Below the pieces are notes generated by a model. That model saw only the letters and a list, made by a program, of their open reading frames with translations. It did no database searches and was not told where the DNA came from. A program made the position numbers and the translations under genes. A DNA stretch of 32,473 nucleotides from contig PIVX01000020.1 of the NCBI GenBank assembly GCA_003353785.1, forward strand, positions 1 to 32,473. Reading direction: 5' to 3'. Numbering within the stretch: position 1 is the first letter of the stretch; each line of letters starts with the position of its first letter. This document shows, piece after piece, positions 14,606 to 22,817 of this stretch. The DNA is from Gammaproteobacteria bacterium (GTDB taxonomy: Bacteria; Pseudomonadota; Gammaproteobacteria; PIVX01).

Positions 14606-15145
14606 ATGGCTTTTGTACCTAGAATTACTATTCGTGATATTCCTCATTCAGAAGCTTTAGAGGCTTATATTATCAAAAAAGCTGATAAGCTGTATTCTTA
14701 TTGTAATAAAATAATGCAATGCAGTATTGTTATAGATCAGTCTCAAAAACATAAACATCAAGGAAAATTGTATAATGCTCGTATTGATGTAACTGTCCCA
14801 GGAACTGAATTAGCTGTTAACCATGCAGTTGATGAGGATGTATATGTTGCTGTTAGAGACGCGTTTAATGCTCTTAGAAGGCAACTTAATAGCTTTACTG
14901 CTAAGCAAAGAGGAGATGTAAAAACTCATGATCAAGCTTTGTTAGGAATAGTTATTAAATTGTTCCCCGATGAAAAATTTGGTTTTATCGAACATAATGG
15001 CGAAGAATATTATTTCTCTTCATCTAATGTAGTAAACCCTACATTTGAAAAACTTGAGATTGGGACTGAGGTGCAGTTTATAGAAAGTCTTGGGAATGAG
15101 GGCAAACAAGCAAATCGTATTACTCGTGGCAAACATCATTATTGA
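14606..15145 (+). CDS. RaiA/HPF ribosome-associated protein fused to a cold-shock domain
   Basis: A 179-residue protein. Residues about 3-100 form a RaiA/HPF domain (ITIRDIPHSEALEAYIIKKADKL; YNARIDVTVPGTELAVNH; VAVRDAFNALRRQL), which binds the 30S decoding region in resting ribosomes. Residues about 115-175 form a cold-shock OB-fold: GIVIKLFPDEKFGFIEH carries the RNP1-like KFGFI, followed by EEYYFSSSNV. The start at 14606 is chosen because GGAGG lies five bases upstream; an upstream in-frame extension has no ribosome site. The fusion could couple hibernation to mRNA binding. Its promoter carries a perfect palindrome. Confidence 0.9.
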   Translation: MAFVPRITIRDIPHSEALEAYIIKKADKLYSYCNKIMQCSIVIDQSQKHKHQGKLYNARIDVTVPGTELAVNHAVDEDVYVAVRDAFNALRRQLNSFTAKQRGDVKTHDQALLGIVIKLFPDEKFGFIEHNGEEYYFSSSNVVNPTFEKLEIGTEVQFIESLGNEGKQANRITRGKHHY

Positions 15146-15370
15146 TTCCCCAATGGTAAATTTTTATTTTAACATGAATGCGGTATATACCATCATGAGC
15201 TTATTTTACACGATTATGTGAACCGCTCTTCAAAACCTGTTATAGTTTAAGGGATATTTACATTTTGTTTCTAAGAATATTTGTGTAGTATAAAAGCTAT
15301 TTTAAAATATGGTGTGTGGTAATGTTTATACGTTACTCTAGATAAAATTTTTAAGCTTGGTTTATAGAGT

Positions 15371-16837
15371 ATGTATCTAAAATTATTTTGTTATTTTGTT
15401 TTATTTTATGTTAACGTTTGTTTTGCTATTCATAATAATATTAATAAATCTTTAGTAAGAATTAATACCACTAGTAATGCATATAATTACAAATCACCTT
15501 GGCTTGCTCCGCAACAATTTGAGAAAGTGGGCACAGGATTCATTTTAGAAAATAATAAAATACTAACAAATGCCCATATTATTTCTGATAGTGTGTATAT
15601 TGAGGTTAGAAGAGCGGATGATGTTACTCCTTATCAAGCTGAGGTTGAATTAGTAGATCATGATTGTGATCTAGCTATATTGAGTATACAGAATGAAAAA
15701 TTTATGCAAGGTTCAATACCATTGTCAAGAGGAAACTCGTTAGATGTTGGAGAAAAGGTAAATGTATATGGTTTTCCCATTGGTGGAGATGAGGTTTCAC
15801 TTACTCAAGGTATTGTTTCTAGAATAGAAGTTAAAGAGTATAGTCACAGTGGTCAGCTCTTGTTATTAGCGCAAATTGATGCTCCTATTAATCATGGTAA
15901 TAGTGGGGGGCCAGTTATAGGTAAATACGATAAAGTAGTAGGAGTAGCTACGCAAGGCTATACATTTGGGCAGAATATCGGTTATATGATTCCTATTCAG
16001 GTGTTAGAACATTTTCTTGTCGATATGAAGACAAAACCTTATAAAGGATTTCCAGCGCTAGGAGTCAGGGTTCAAATTATGGAGAATCCCTCAATTAGAG
16101 AGAAATATAATATGGAGTCTCGTCACTCAGGAGTATTGATAAGTAAGCTTAGTCGGAGTTTAAAAAAGAATCCGATCCTAAAGCAAAATGATATAATTTT
16201 GTCTATTGACAGAATTAATATTAGTAACAATGGAACTGTTGTATTAAAGGATAATCAAAGAGTAAGAGCAGATTATTTAATATCAAGAACCTTTGTTGGG
16301 GATGTTCTCGATTTTAAAGTGCTAAGAGATAGTAAGGAAGTAAATCTTAAAGTTAAACTTGAGGGTAAAAATGATCTAGATAATCTTGTACAGGATGTAC
16401 AGTATGGTAAATCGCCAACATATTATATATTTAGTGGGCTTGTTTTGCAGCCATTGTCAGCAAATTATTTGCAATCATTTGGAGTAGATAAATGGGCGGT
16501 ACGTGCTCCTCCTTTATTGACCTATTATTATAGGCAGGGCGAGGTTGATGATAAACGTAAGGAGATTGTAGTATTAAGTAAAGTTTTACCCGATGTTGTT
16601 AATTTGGGTTACCAGTATATTCGCGATTCTGTTGTTATATCTGTAAATAATGTAGAAATATCTGATTTGAAGCACTTTATTCAGGTAGTAGAGAAAGGTA
16701 TTAAAAAGAAATATCTTGAAATAAAGTTATTCGATAGTAGTACAATAATTATTGATTATAATCTTGCAAAACAACGTAATAAAAATATACTAAAGAGGTA
16801 TAATATAAGAAATGATAGATCTAAAGATCTTGCTTAG
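15371..16837 (+). CDS. DegP/HtrA-like trypsin-family serine protease with PDZ domains
   Basis: A 488-residue exported protease. A signal peptide covers residues 1-19 (core LFCYFVLFYVNVCFA). The S1C protease domain has His69 in TNAHII, Asp100 in DCDLAIL and Ser178 in HGNSGGP, a complete catalytic triad. Two PDZ-like regions follow: about 225-320 (FPALGVRVQI ... ILKQNDIILSIDRINI) and about 340-470 (VVLSKVLPDVVNLGYQYIRDSVVISVNNVEIS). The layout is closer to the plant Deg9/bacterial long-HtrA group than to E. coli DegP, because the second PDZ-like region is divergent. A role in periplasmic quality control is likely. Its stop codon is four bases from the convergent TagF-like gene. Confidence 0.9.
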   Translation: MYLKLFCYFVLFYVNVCFAIHNNINKSLVRINTTSNAYNYKSPWLAPQQFEKVGTGFILENNKILTNAHIISDSVYIEVRRADDVTPYQAEVELVDHDCDLAILSIQNEKFMQGSIPLSRGNSLDVGEKVNVYGFPIGGDEVSLTQGIVSRIEVKEYSHSGQLLLLAQIDAPINHGNSGGPVIGKYDKVVGVATQGYTFGQNIGYMIPIQVLEHFLVDMKTKPYKGFPALGVRVQIMENPSIREKYNMESRHSGVLISKLSRSLKKNPILKQNDIILSIDRINISNNGTVVLKDNQRVRADYLISRTFVGDVLDFKVLRDSKEVNLKVKLEGKNDLDNLVQDVQYGKSPTYYIFSGLVLQPLSANYLQSFGVDKWAVRAPPLLTYYYRQGEVDDKRKEIVVLSKVLPDVVNLGYQYIRDSVVISVNNVEISDLKHFIQVVEKGIKKKYLEIKLFDSSTIIIDYNLAKQRNKNILKRYNIRNDRSKDLA

Positions 16838-16841
16838 CATT

Positions 16842-18608
16842 TTAACTTCTTTTTGGTGACAAACTGCTGTGATAAACAGAAGGGATGTTTTCTGTAACAG
16901 TTTTGTAAATAAATTCTGCTGCAGTTCTATAACCGTTATTGTTAGGGTAGTATTGTTTAGATGCAAGCTTTCTAATTGTATATTTTGGATCTAGTTTGTC
17001 AATAATTCTGCTATTTACAAAATTAGTAAAATCTTCAGTATTATTTGTTTGGTAGGCAGCATTAAAGAAATATTCTAATTCTACCGCTTCTTGTCCAGTA
17101 GAGCGACACAGTAAAATTGGTTTAAGTGACGGGAAATAATCAAAATAGGTAGATGAAATGTCAGTGATTAATCCATCTGATATATCAAATATGTTCATAT
17201 ATGAATTATCTGGATAATATATAAAATTATCATTATTAGATTCCAGTTCAGTAATGTACTGTTCTAGTTCTCCTAACTGTAAATTTATCTTAAGCATTGG
17301 ATGTGGTCTAAATATCCAAAGAATATTAGAGTAAGTATTAACTAAATTTGCTAATAAATCTTTGTAGATTAAAAAAGTAGAAAATTGCTTTGCAGGAGGT
17401 GTTAATATATTTGGGATAGAATGGTGAGGTGTCCAGGCGACTGAGTATTCAAACTTATTTTTTATTTTATAAAGATTATTATCGGAAGTTTTAGTATTAA
17501 ATTCATCTTGTCTTGGAAATTTGCAGCTAAGAACTAAAGCTTCTTGGCTGACATGTTTTTTTAATTCTCTTGCCATATCTTTACCATTACAAAAATATAT
17601 CCAATTATTATCAGAAATATGCGTTTCTAAAAATGGCTCTAATCCGTTCGGAACAAATATGTTTTTTGACCAAGGATACCCATAGGGTAGAATACATATC
17701 AAACTATCTGGTAGTAATGAGGATAGTGAATCTATATATTTATCATTCTCAATTAAATCAACAACAAATACAATATCAGCACCCGAGGGATTAAAAATTA
17801 ATTCACCAGTGTTTTTTTCAAAGCAATATTCTACATTGAAACCTTGTGATTGAAAAATATCAGATTGTTTCTCTGCATAAGAGATTATATTTTTTAGAGC
17901 ATCCTTAGTTATTTCTTTTGGGAATAGATTTCTGGAGTGTTCTTTAATAATAGGAAGTCTTGAAGGAATTAAGCCAATTTTAGGAGAAAAATAAGAATTC
18001 TCAAAAATTTTGTAAATAGAATTATGGAAACGTCCTGTACAACTAGTAATAAATAAAACAGGGATCCTATTTCCTGAGTTACTGATTTTATGATCGATTA
18101 ATTCTAATTTTTTTAGAACTGTGTTGTTAAATTTTTTATTAAAGCAATGTGACATGGTAGTGCTAACTATATCTGTAAGATATGGTTTTAAATTACTCAA
18201 CACAGACATGAAATCTTCAGATTTCTGTTTTTTAATCAATATTTTATTTATTGTGATCTCATGCTTAATAATTTTCTGACAGGTAAGTATAAATTGAACT
18301 TTATATGAGACCGAAAAAAACTCCAATTTGCTTTTTAGAATAACCTTGTTCTCAGCAATTTCTATTATTTCGGTAAAAGCATTATCAGCCTCTGGACATT
18401 GAAAAACAATATAGTCCAAAAACATTCGTTTAGATAACCCTGTGATATAATACTCTAGAGTGTAATTGCCTGATTCTAAATAGCTATATGGACCAAATAA
18501 AAAATATCCTGGAACTAAACCTTTTTGGATAATAATTTTCTTTCCTTCATAGGTAACTTTACTAGAAGAACGCAGAAAAAATTCACTTATTTGGATGTTA
18601 TAATTCAT
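16842..18608 (-). CDS. TagF-like CDP-alcohol glycerophosphotransferase family protein
   Basis: A 588-residue protein. The C-terminal half, about residues 180-560, has the signature of the CDP-glycerol:poly(glycerophosphate) glycerophosphotransferase family, a GT-B-like fold: VAWTPHHS (393-398 region), FRPHPML (His436) and ISDGLITDISSTYFDY (476-491). These enzymes move an alcohol-phosphate from its CDP form onto a glycan or lipid. The N-terminal 130 residues look like a beta-rich accessory domain (GPYSYLESGNYTLEYYITG) of a possible carbohydrate-binding type. No membrane helix is seen. It is divergent from ino1 and the cytidylyltransferase, which would supply CDP-inositol rather than CDP-glycerol. 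That link is inference. It may modify LPS or a capsule. Confidence 0.82.
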   Translation of the reverse strand: MNYNIQISEFFLRSSSKVTYEGKKIIIQKGLVPGYFLFGPYSYLESGNYTLEYYITGLSKRMFLDYIVFQCPEADNAFTEIIEIAENKVILKSKLEFFSVSYKVQFILTCQKIIKHEITINKILIKKQKSEDFMSVLSNLKPYLTDIVSTTMSHCFNKKFNNTVLKKLELIDHKISNSGNRIPVLFITSCTGRFHNSIYKIFENSYFSPKIGLIPSRLPIIKEHSRNLFPKEITKDALKNIISYAEKQSDIFQSQGFNVEYCFEKNTGELIFNPSGADIVFVVDLIENDKYIDSLSSLLPDSLICILPYGYPWSKNIFVPNGLEPFLETHISDNNWIYFCNGKDMARELKKHVSQEALVLSCKFPRQDEFNTKTSDNNLYKIKNKFEYSVAWTPHHSIPNILTPPAKQFSTFLIYKDLLANLVNTYSNILWIFRPHPMLKINLQLGELEQYITELESNNDNFIYYPDNSYMNIFDISDGLITDISSTYFDYFPSLKPILLCRSTGQEAVELEYFFNAAYQTNNTEDFTNFVNSRIIDKLDPKYTIRKLASKQYYPNNNGYRTAAEFIYKTVTENIPSVYHSSLSPKRS

Positions 18609-18732
18609 TTAGATATGAAAAAACAAGGACATTCATTTATAATGATTACTATTATATAGACTATACAAAGATTAGTAAATTAAATCAACAACTGGTACAA
18701 TCTTTATTTTCCAAGTATGAGGATAAAATGTT
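18609..18732. promoter_or_regulatory. Divergent promoter region between the TagF-like gene and ino1
   Basis: The 124 bases between the divergent starts contain TATAAT-like sequences in both directions (for example TTATAATGA near 18639 and TATATAGAC near 18653), so promoters for both transcripts probably lie here. GAGGA at 18719-18723 is the ribosome site for the TTG start of ino1. An out-of-frame ATG-TTT-TGA mini-frame sits between them (18728-18736) and overlaps that start, which might lower initiation. Confidence 0.5.
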
Positions 18733-19833
18733 TTGAGAATAAAAATAGCAATTATAGGAATTGGGAATTGTGCTAGTTCTTTAGTACAAGGTATACATTA
18801 TTGTAAAGCAAAAGCTTCTTATGAAACAGTAGGAGTATTGCACGAGTATATAGGTAATTATAAACCAGAAGATATCGAAGTTGTTTATGCTGTTGACATT
18901 GATCAACGAAAAGTTGGGAAAGATTTACATACGGCAATTTTTTCTCCTCCAAATTGTACTACTAAATTTGTTTCTGAACTAGGAAGTTCTAAGGTCGTTG
19001 TGCAAATGGGAAAGGTACTAGATGGGTTTCCCCAACACATGAAACAATATGATTCTGGTAATAGTTTTGTTTTATCTGATGAACAGGAAGTTAACCAAGC
19101 AGAAATTATAGAAAAATTACAAGATTCAGGTGCAGAAATATTAATTAATTACCTTCCAGTTGGTTCAGAACAAGCTACTAAATTCTATGCTGAATGTGCA
19201 CTACATGCAGGACTAGCATTTATTAATAATATCCCTGTTTTTATTGCAAGTGATCCAACTGGTGTATGGGTTAAAAAATTTGAGCAAGCAAAGCTTCCTA
19301 TAATAGGTGATGATATCAAATCCCAACTAGGAGCCACTATTGTACATAGGGCTTTAACAGATTTATTTGCTAAAAGAGGGGTTGAATTATTAAAGACTTA
19401 TCAACTTAATACGGGGGGTAATACAGATTTTCTTAACATGATGGATCACAGTCGTTTATTATCAAAGAAAGAATCTAAAACAGAATCTGTTCAATCTGTT
19501 ACAAAAACAAGGTTAGTAGATGAAAATATCCATATTGGTCCTAGCGATTATGTTTCTTGGCAAAAAGATAATAAGCTAAGCTTTATCCGTTTGGAGGGCA
19601 AATTATTTGGCGGTATTCCCATGAATTTAGAGCTGCGTCTCTCGGTAGAGGATTCACCTAACTCGGCTGGTGTTGTTATTGATTCAATAAGATGTGCGAA
19701 ATTAGCCATAGATCGTAAGGAATATGGTATTTTAGAAGCTCCTTCCGCTTATTATTATAAACATCCACCTAAGCAATTCACAGATAATATTGCATATCAG
19801 AAATTAAAAGATTTCTTAACACTAAATAAATGA
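18733..19833 (+). CDS. ino1: Inositol-3-phosphate synthase
   Basis: A 366-residue NAD-dependent enzyme that cyclises glucose-6-phosphate to 1L-myo-inositol-3-phosphate. The Rossmann motif is IIGIGNCASSLVQG (about 7-20). Other signatures are AVDIDQRKVG, INYLPVGSEQATKFYAECA, PVFIASDPTGVWVKKF, IIGDDIKSQLGAT, NTGGNTDFLNM and HIGPSDYVSW, all close to the actinobacterial/archaeal Ino1 (mycobacterial length about 367). The start must be TTG at 18733: an in-frame stop lies at 18724, and GAGGA is nine bases upstream. It overlaps the next gene by 4 bp (ATGA). This enzyme is uncommon in gammaproteobacteria, so horizontal acquisition is plausible; the base composition matches its neighbours, so transfer would be old. 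Confidence 0.95.
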   Translation: MRIKIAIIGIGNCASSLVQGIHYCKAKASYETVGVLHEYIGNYKPEDIEVVYAVDIDQRKVGKDLHTAIFSPPNCTTKFVSELGSSKVVVQMGKVLDGFPQHMKQYDSGNSFVLSDEQEVNQAEIIEKLQDSGAEILINYLPVGSEQATKFYAECALHAGLAFINNIPVFIASDPTGVWVKKFEQAKLPIIGDDIKSQLGATIVHRALTDLFAKRGVELLKTYQLNTGGNTDFLNMMDHSRLLSKKESKTESVQSVTKTRLVDENIHIGPSDYVSWQKDNKLSFIRLEGKLFGGIPMNLELRLSVEDSPNSAGVVIDSIRCAKLAIDRKEYGILEAPSAYYYKHPPKQFTDNIAYQKLKDFLTLNK

Positions 19834-20573
19834 ATTCAAATTGCTGTGTCATTATTGCTGCTGGTGCTGGAAGTCGATTACAAGATATGGGGATAAATAA
19901 ACCTCTTATTCCCATACTAGGGATCCCCATTATTGAACATGTAATATTAGCCTTAATACTTGCGAGAATAACCAAAGTGTATGTTGTTGTTGGATTTAAT
20001 CAGAGGGTAATGTGTAGGTCTCTCAAGACATTAGAAAAAAAACTCAATATCACTATTATCCCAATAGTTAATGAAGAATGGCGCAAGGGGAATGGGTTAT
20101 CTGTGTTAAAAGCTAGATGTATCCCTGAAAAAATCTTTTTATTGCTAATGGCTGATCATATTTTTGATTTTAGAATATTAAATGATTTAAATAGATACTC
20201 ACTTAAGAGTGAAGAAATGGTATTAGTTATAGATAATGATCTTGAAAATAAATTTGTTGATATTGAAGATGTAACTAAAGTAAAATCAAGAGATAATAAA
20301 CTGTATGATATTGGTAAAGGTTTGTCAAAATTTAATGGTTTTGATACGGGCATTTTTTTATGTACTCGAATACTCTTTAGTAAACTTATTGAAACAACAT
20401 TTGAAAATAAATATAGTCTTACAGATGCGGTTAGATTGTTGGCTCTAAATTGTCAAGTTAATACAATCAATACGGATAAATTTTGGATTGATATTGATAA
20501 TGCTAATATGCTAAATATTGCTCAAGAAAATATTTTACATGTATTACCTAAACTTCAATGTGATCAATATTAG
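19830..20573 (+). CDS. CTP:inositol-1-phosphate cytidylyltransferase (stand-alone)
   Basis: A 247-residue nucleotidyltransferase. The N-terminal nucleotide loop reads VIIAAGAGSRLQDMGINKPL (7-26). The later blocks VNEEWRKGNG (80-90), LLMADHIFD (105-113), FVDIEDVTKV (142-151), LYDIGKGLSKF and DTGIF (172-176), and FWIDIDN near the end closely match the cytidylyltransferase half of archaeal and Thermotoga IPCT-DIPPS proteins. These make CDP-inositol for di-myo-inositol-phosphate. The C-terminal CDP-alcohol phosphatidyltransferase half is absent. Coupled to ino1 by a 4-bp overlap, it should supply CDP-inositol to a separate transferase, most simply the divergent TagF-like protein. A generic sugar-nucleotide transferase is the alternative. 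Confidence 0.88.
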   Translation: MNSNCCVIIAAGAGSRLQDMGINKPLIPILGIPIIEHVILALILARITKVYVVVGFNQRVMCRSLKTLEKKLNITIIPIVNEEWRKGNGLSVLKARCIPEKIFLLLMADHIFDFRILNDLNRYSLKSEEMVLVIDNDLENKFVDIEDVTKVKSRDNKLYDIGKGLSKFNGFDTGIFLCTRILFSKLIETTFENKYSLTDAVRLLALNCQVNTINTDKFWIDIDNANMLNIAQENILHVLPKLQCDQY

Positions 20574-20812
20574 TAAAGTAATCGGATAATTAATAAACAA
20601 AAAATTTTATATTTGTAGGGATGATTGGTTAAGTTCTTAGTACGACATCTGTTAGAAAAAAACCCGCAGTATCTAATTGTACGAAAACCAATATCAGGGA
20701 TATGGGAAATAAACTTAGCAATAAATTCTTCAACAGAGAGTATTTTTTCTCGTAATGTTTTTGCCTTATGAACGAAATATTGGGGAACCACATTGTGGAC
20801 ATCTTAATATTT
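20570..20812 (-). pseudogene. IS91-type transposase fragment
   Basis: A minus-strand remnant reads SVEEFIAKFISHIPDIGFRT followed by IRYCGFFSNRCRTK. This matches the C-terminal Y2_Tnp region of IS91-family transposases (consensus EEFIRRFLLHV-x-x-GF, IRHYGLLANR). The segment just upstream reads RCPQCGSP in another frame, so the gene is frameshifted as well as truncated. A GTG at 20791 could start a 73-residue frame, but this is decay, not a gene. Its end overlaps the cytidylyltransferase stop by 4 bp, which places an old insertion next to the inositol operon. Confidence 0.65.
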
Positions 20813-21013
20813 TAATCTAGATTTTTCAACGAGTAGCTCATTAAACAATTTAGAGCGTGTTTTTATGATAATCGACATCAGCCTCTTAGCAGAAGTAATC
20901 TCACGATCTTATCTGTTGCATAAACATTTTTTTAAAGAATGACACTATTTAACTATTGATGTGTTTAAATTGGATAAAGGCAAGTATATATAGCGTATTA
21001 AAACAGCATATTA
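20574..21013. other. Decayed insertion-sequence region
   Basis: No intact gene. The part to about 20812 is the IS91-like relic. From 20813 to 21013 all frames are broken, and I see no terminal repeats or other features beyond general AT-richness. Confidence 0.5.
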
Positions 21014-22216
21014 TTATTGGGTATATTCGTTCTCTTTATGAACTATGCTAGTAATGCAAATATCTGACCAAACATTAATAGCTGTTTCCAGCATATCTAG
21101 TACAATATAAAAAGGTAAAATAATGGTCATTATATCTAGAGGTATTTTCATTGATACTAAAAAACTAGTTGCCATAAAATAACAACCCATTGGAACACTA
21201 GCATTACCTATTGCTGCGAAGATAGAAAATAGAAAGACCCCTCCAATAATATTAATATTTAAAGATATACCATTACTTTCTAAAGCAAATAATATGGTAA
21301 TTAAGATAAATGCGGCGCATGCATTCATATTGATGGTAGTGCAAAGAGGCAAAGTAAATCTGGCTATTTGAGGGTCTATTTTTAAGTTATTTATGGAGTA
21401 ACTTATTGAAGCTGGCAATGCTGAGGCAGATGATTTTGTAAAGAAAGCTAGCGCTAGAGCTGGCCTAGTTGCTTTATATACTTTCAAGGGAGAAATATTT
21501 TTAAAATATAGAATACTAGGTAGAATAATAATACCTTGTATAAGATTTGCTGCAATAATACAGGTTAGATAAAGTAGTAAAACAGCTATATTAGAGTCGG
21601 ATGTAAGATTTTTTATCATTGTTGCTACAAATGCAATTAAAGCTATTGGCAGTAAAAAGATTATAAATTCTGTTATTTTCATAAATAACATAAAGAAATT
21701 ATCAGCACATTTGTGAAAAAAAAGTTTTTCTTCTGATGGTAATTTATGTATAGCTATTCCTATTAATACAGCAATGAATAATACTGCTAATAAATTGTAT
21801 TCAACAAAAGGATTAAATATACCGCTTGGTATGGCGTTTAATAAATAATTAGAATATGCAAAACTATGTTGAGATATAAGATTTTCTGTATCAGCTTTTG
21901 GTATAGTATTAGCTGGAGAAATTATAATATATAGGCATAAAGCTATAGCTGATGCAATTGTGGTGGTAAGAACAGTAAGATATATAGTTTTTTTACCAAC
22001 TCGTTTAAAATTATTAATACTCTCTATTCTAGAGAAACAACACATTATTGATAGAAATAAAATAGGCATGCTTATTAGCTTGAATATTCTTATGAATATT
22101 TCAGTAATGAATTGGCAAATTTCTATTAGAATGGGAATGTTGAAAAACCCAATGATTGTGCCTAAGAGGAATGCAAATAATAACTTAGTATTTTTTTGTT
22201 CTGACCAGTTGTTCAT
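21014..22216 (-). CDS. Dicarboxylate/amino acid:cation symporter (DAACS family)
   Basis: A 400-residue inner-membrane transporter with about eight helices and re-entrant loops, of GltP/DctA length. The serine-rich re-entrant motif reads FFTKSSASALPASI. The family block normally TINMDGTA reads TINMNACAAF here: the Asp-Gly-Thr involved in cation and substrate binding is replaced, and it does not match the SstT variant NMAG either. Substrate preference therefore cannot be inferred. The N-terminus NNWSEQKNTKLLFAFLLG leads straight into helix 1. ATG at 22216; no strong ribosome site is visible. It stands alone, beside the IS relic. Confidence 0.9.
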   Translation of the reverse strand: MNNWSEQKNTKLLFAFLLGTIIGFFNIPILIEICQFITEIFIRIFKLISMPILFLSIMCCFSRIESINNFKRVGKKTIYLTVLTTTIASAIALCLYIIISPANTIPKADTENLISQHSFAYSNYLLNAIPSGIFNPFVEYNLLAVLFIAVLIGIAIHKLPSEEKLFFHKCADNFFMLFMKITEFIIFLLPIALIAFVATMIKNLTSDSNIAVLLLYLTCIIAANLIQGIIILPSILYFKNISPLKVYKATRPALALAFFTKSSASALPASISYSINNLKIDPQIARFTLPLCTTINMNACAAFILITILFALESNGISLNINIIGGVFLFSIFAAIGNASVPMGCYFMATSFLVSMKIPLDIMTIILPFYIVLDMLETAINVWSDICITSIVHKENEYTQ

Positions 22217-22579
22217 ATTATAATATTAACATTAATATGTTGGTTAAATCGAGATACAAATGTTAATATTTGGTAAGTTTTATAAATAATTTAAATAAAA
22301 TCGTATCAACTAAAACAATACATTAATCGCACAATTGAACAATTTAAGGCCTAAATAAAATTACAGCAAATTCTTGGCAGAAATTTTACCGTTGTTATAA
22401 AAGGTAATTTAGCCAGGATAGAGCGGTAAAGATGCTGATTCTCTTAGAATATAATTATGAAGAAGAAACTAACAAGAGAGAAGAGTTCCTCTCTTGTTAG
22501 TTTAGAAGACGTATGAAATGAACTGAAAATATGTTATGGGTTGATATTTCTGTAGATATAATTGGTTTAGGATGAGTTC
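22217..22579. other. Intergenic stretch with hairpin
   Basis: About 360 bases holding the symporter promoter region (minus), the perfect hairpin at 22466 and the probable promoter of the small plus-strand ORF. No other gene is seen. Confidence 0.5.
22466..22503. repeat. Perfect 15-bp inverted repeat (hairpin)
   Basis: AAACTAACAAGAGAG (22466-22480) and CTCTCTTGTTAGTTT (22489-22503) are perfect reverse complements with an 8-base loop. On the plus strand the hairpin ends in TTT then AGAAG; on the minus strand it ends in GTTT then CTTC. It is too weak in U for a clear terminator but very stable. It lies 77 bases before the small ORF at 22580 and about 250 bases upstream of the symporter start. 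Confidence 0.8.
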
Positions 22580-22807
22580 ATGGCTGTTAATTTAAGGATA
22601 ATTCTGATGATAGGCAGTAATGTACTTAAAAAAATGACTGTAACAGCTCTTGGAAGTTTCTATGGATTGGTAATACTTGAAGATGTTAAAAAGAAGGCAA
22701 ATACTCTAAAAAATGTTCTTAGTGTAGATGTTGAACTAGTGTTTGAATTACCCTGGTTTGCTGATATGGTATCGAAATCTGGTAAATTTTCCTTGGGTCT
22801 GCTTTAG
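22580..22807 (+). CDS. Small hypothetical protein
   Basis: A 75-residue frame with a good ribosome site (AGGATGAG six to eight bases before ATG 22580). The N-terminus (MAVNLRIILMIGSNVLKKM) is amphipathic, and the middle is Lys/Val-rich (DVKKKANTLKNVLSVDVELV). It matches no family I know. It is convergent with the RRM gene, with 10 bases between stops. The stable hairpin upstream could be its leader. The ribosome site is the main support; a chance frame cannot be excluded. Confidence 0.45.
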   Translation: MAVNLRIILMIGSNVLKKMTVTALGSFYGLVILEDVKKKANTLKNVLSVDVELVFELPWFADMVSKSGKFSLGLL

Positions 22808-22817
22808 AAGTTTTTTA

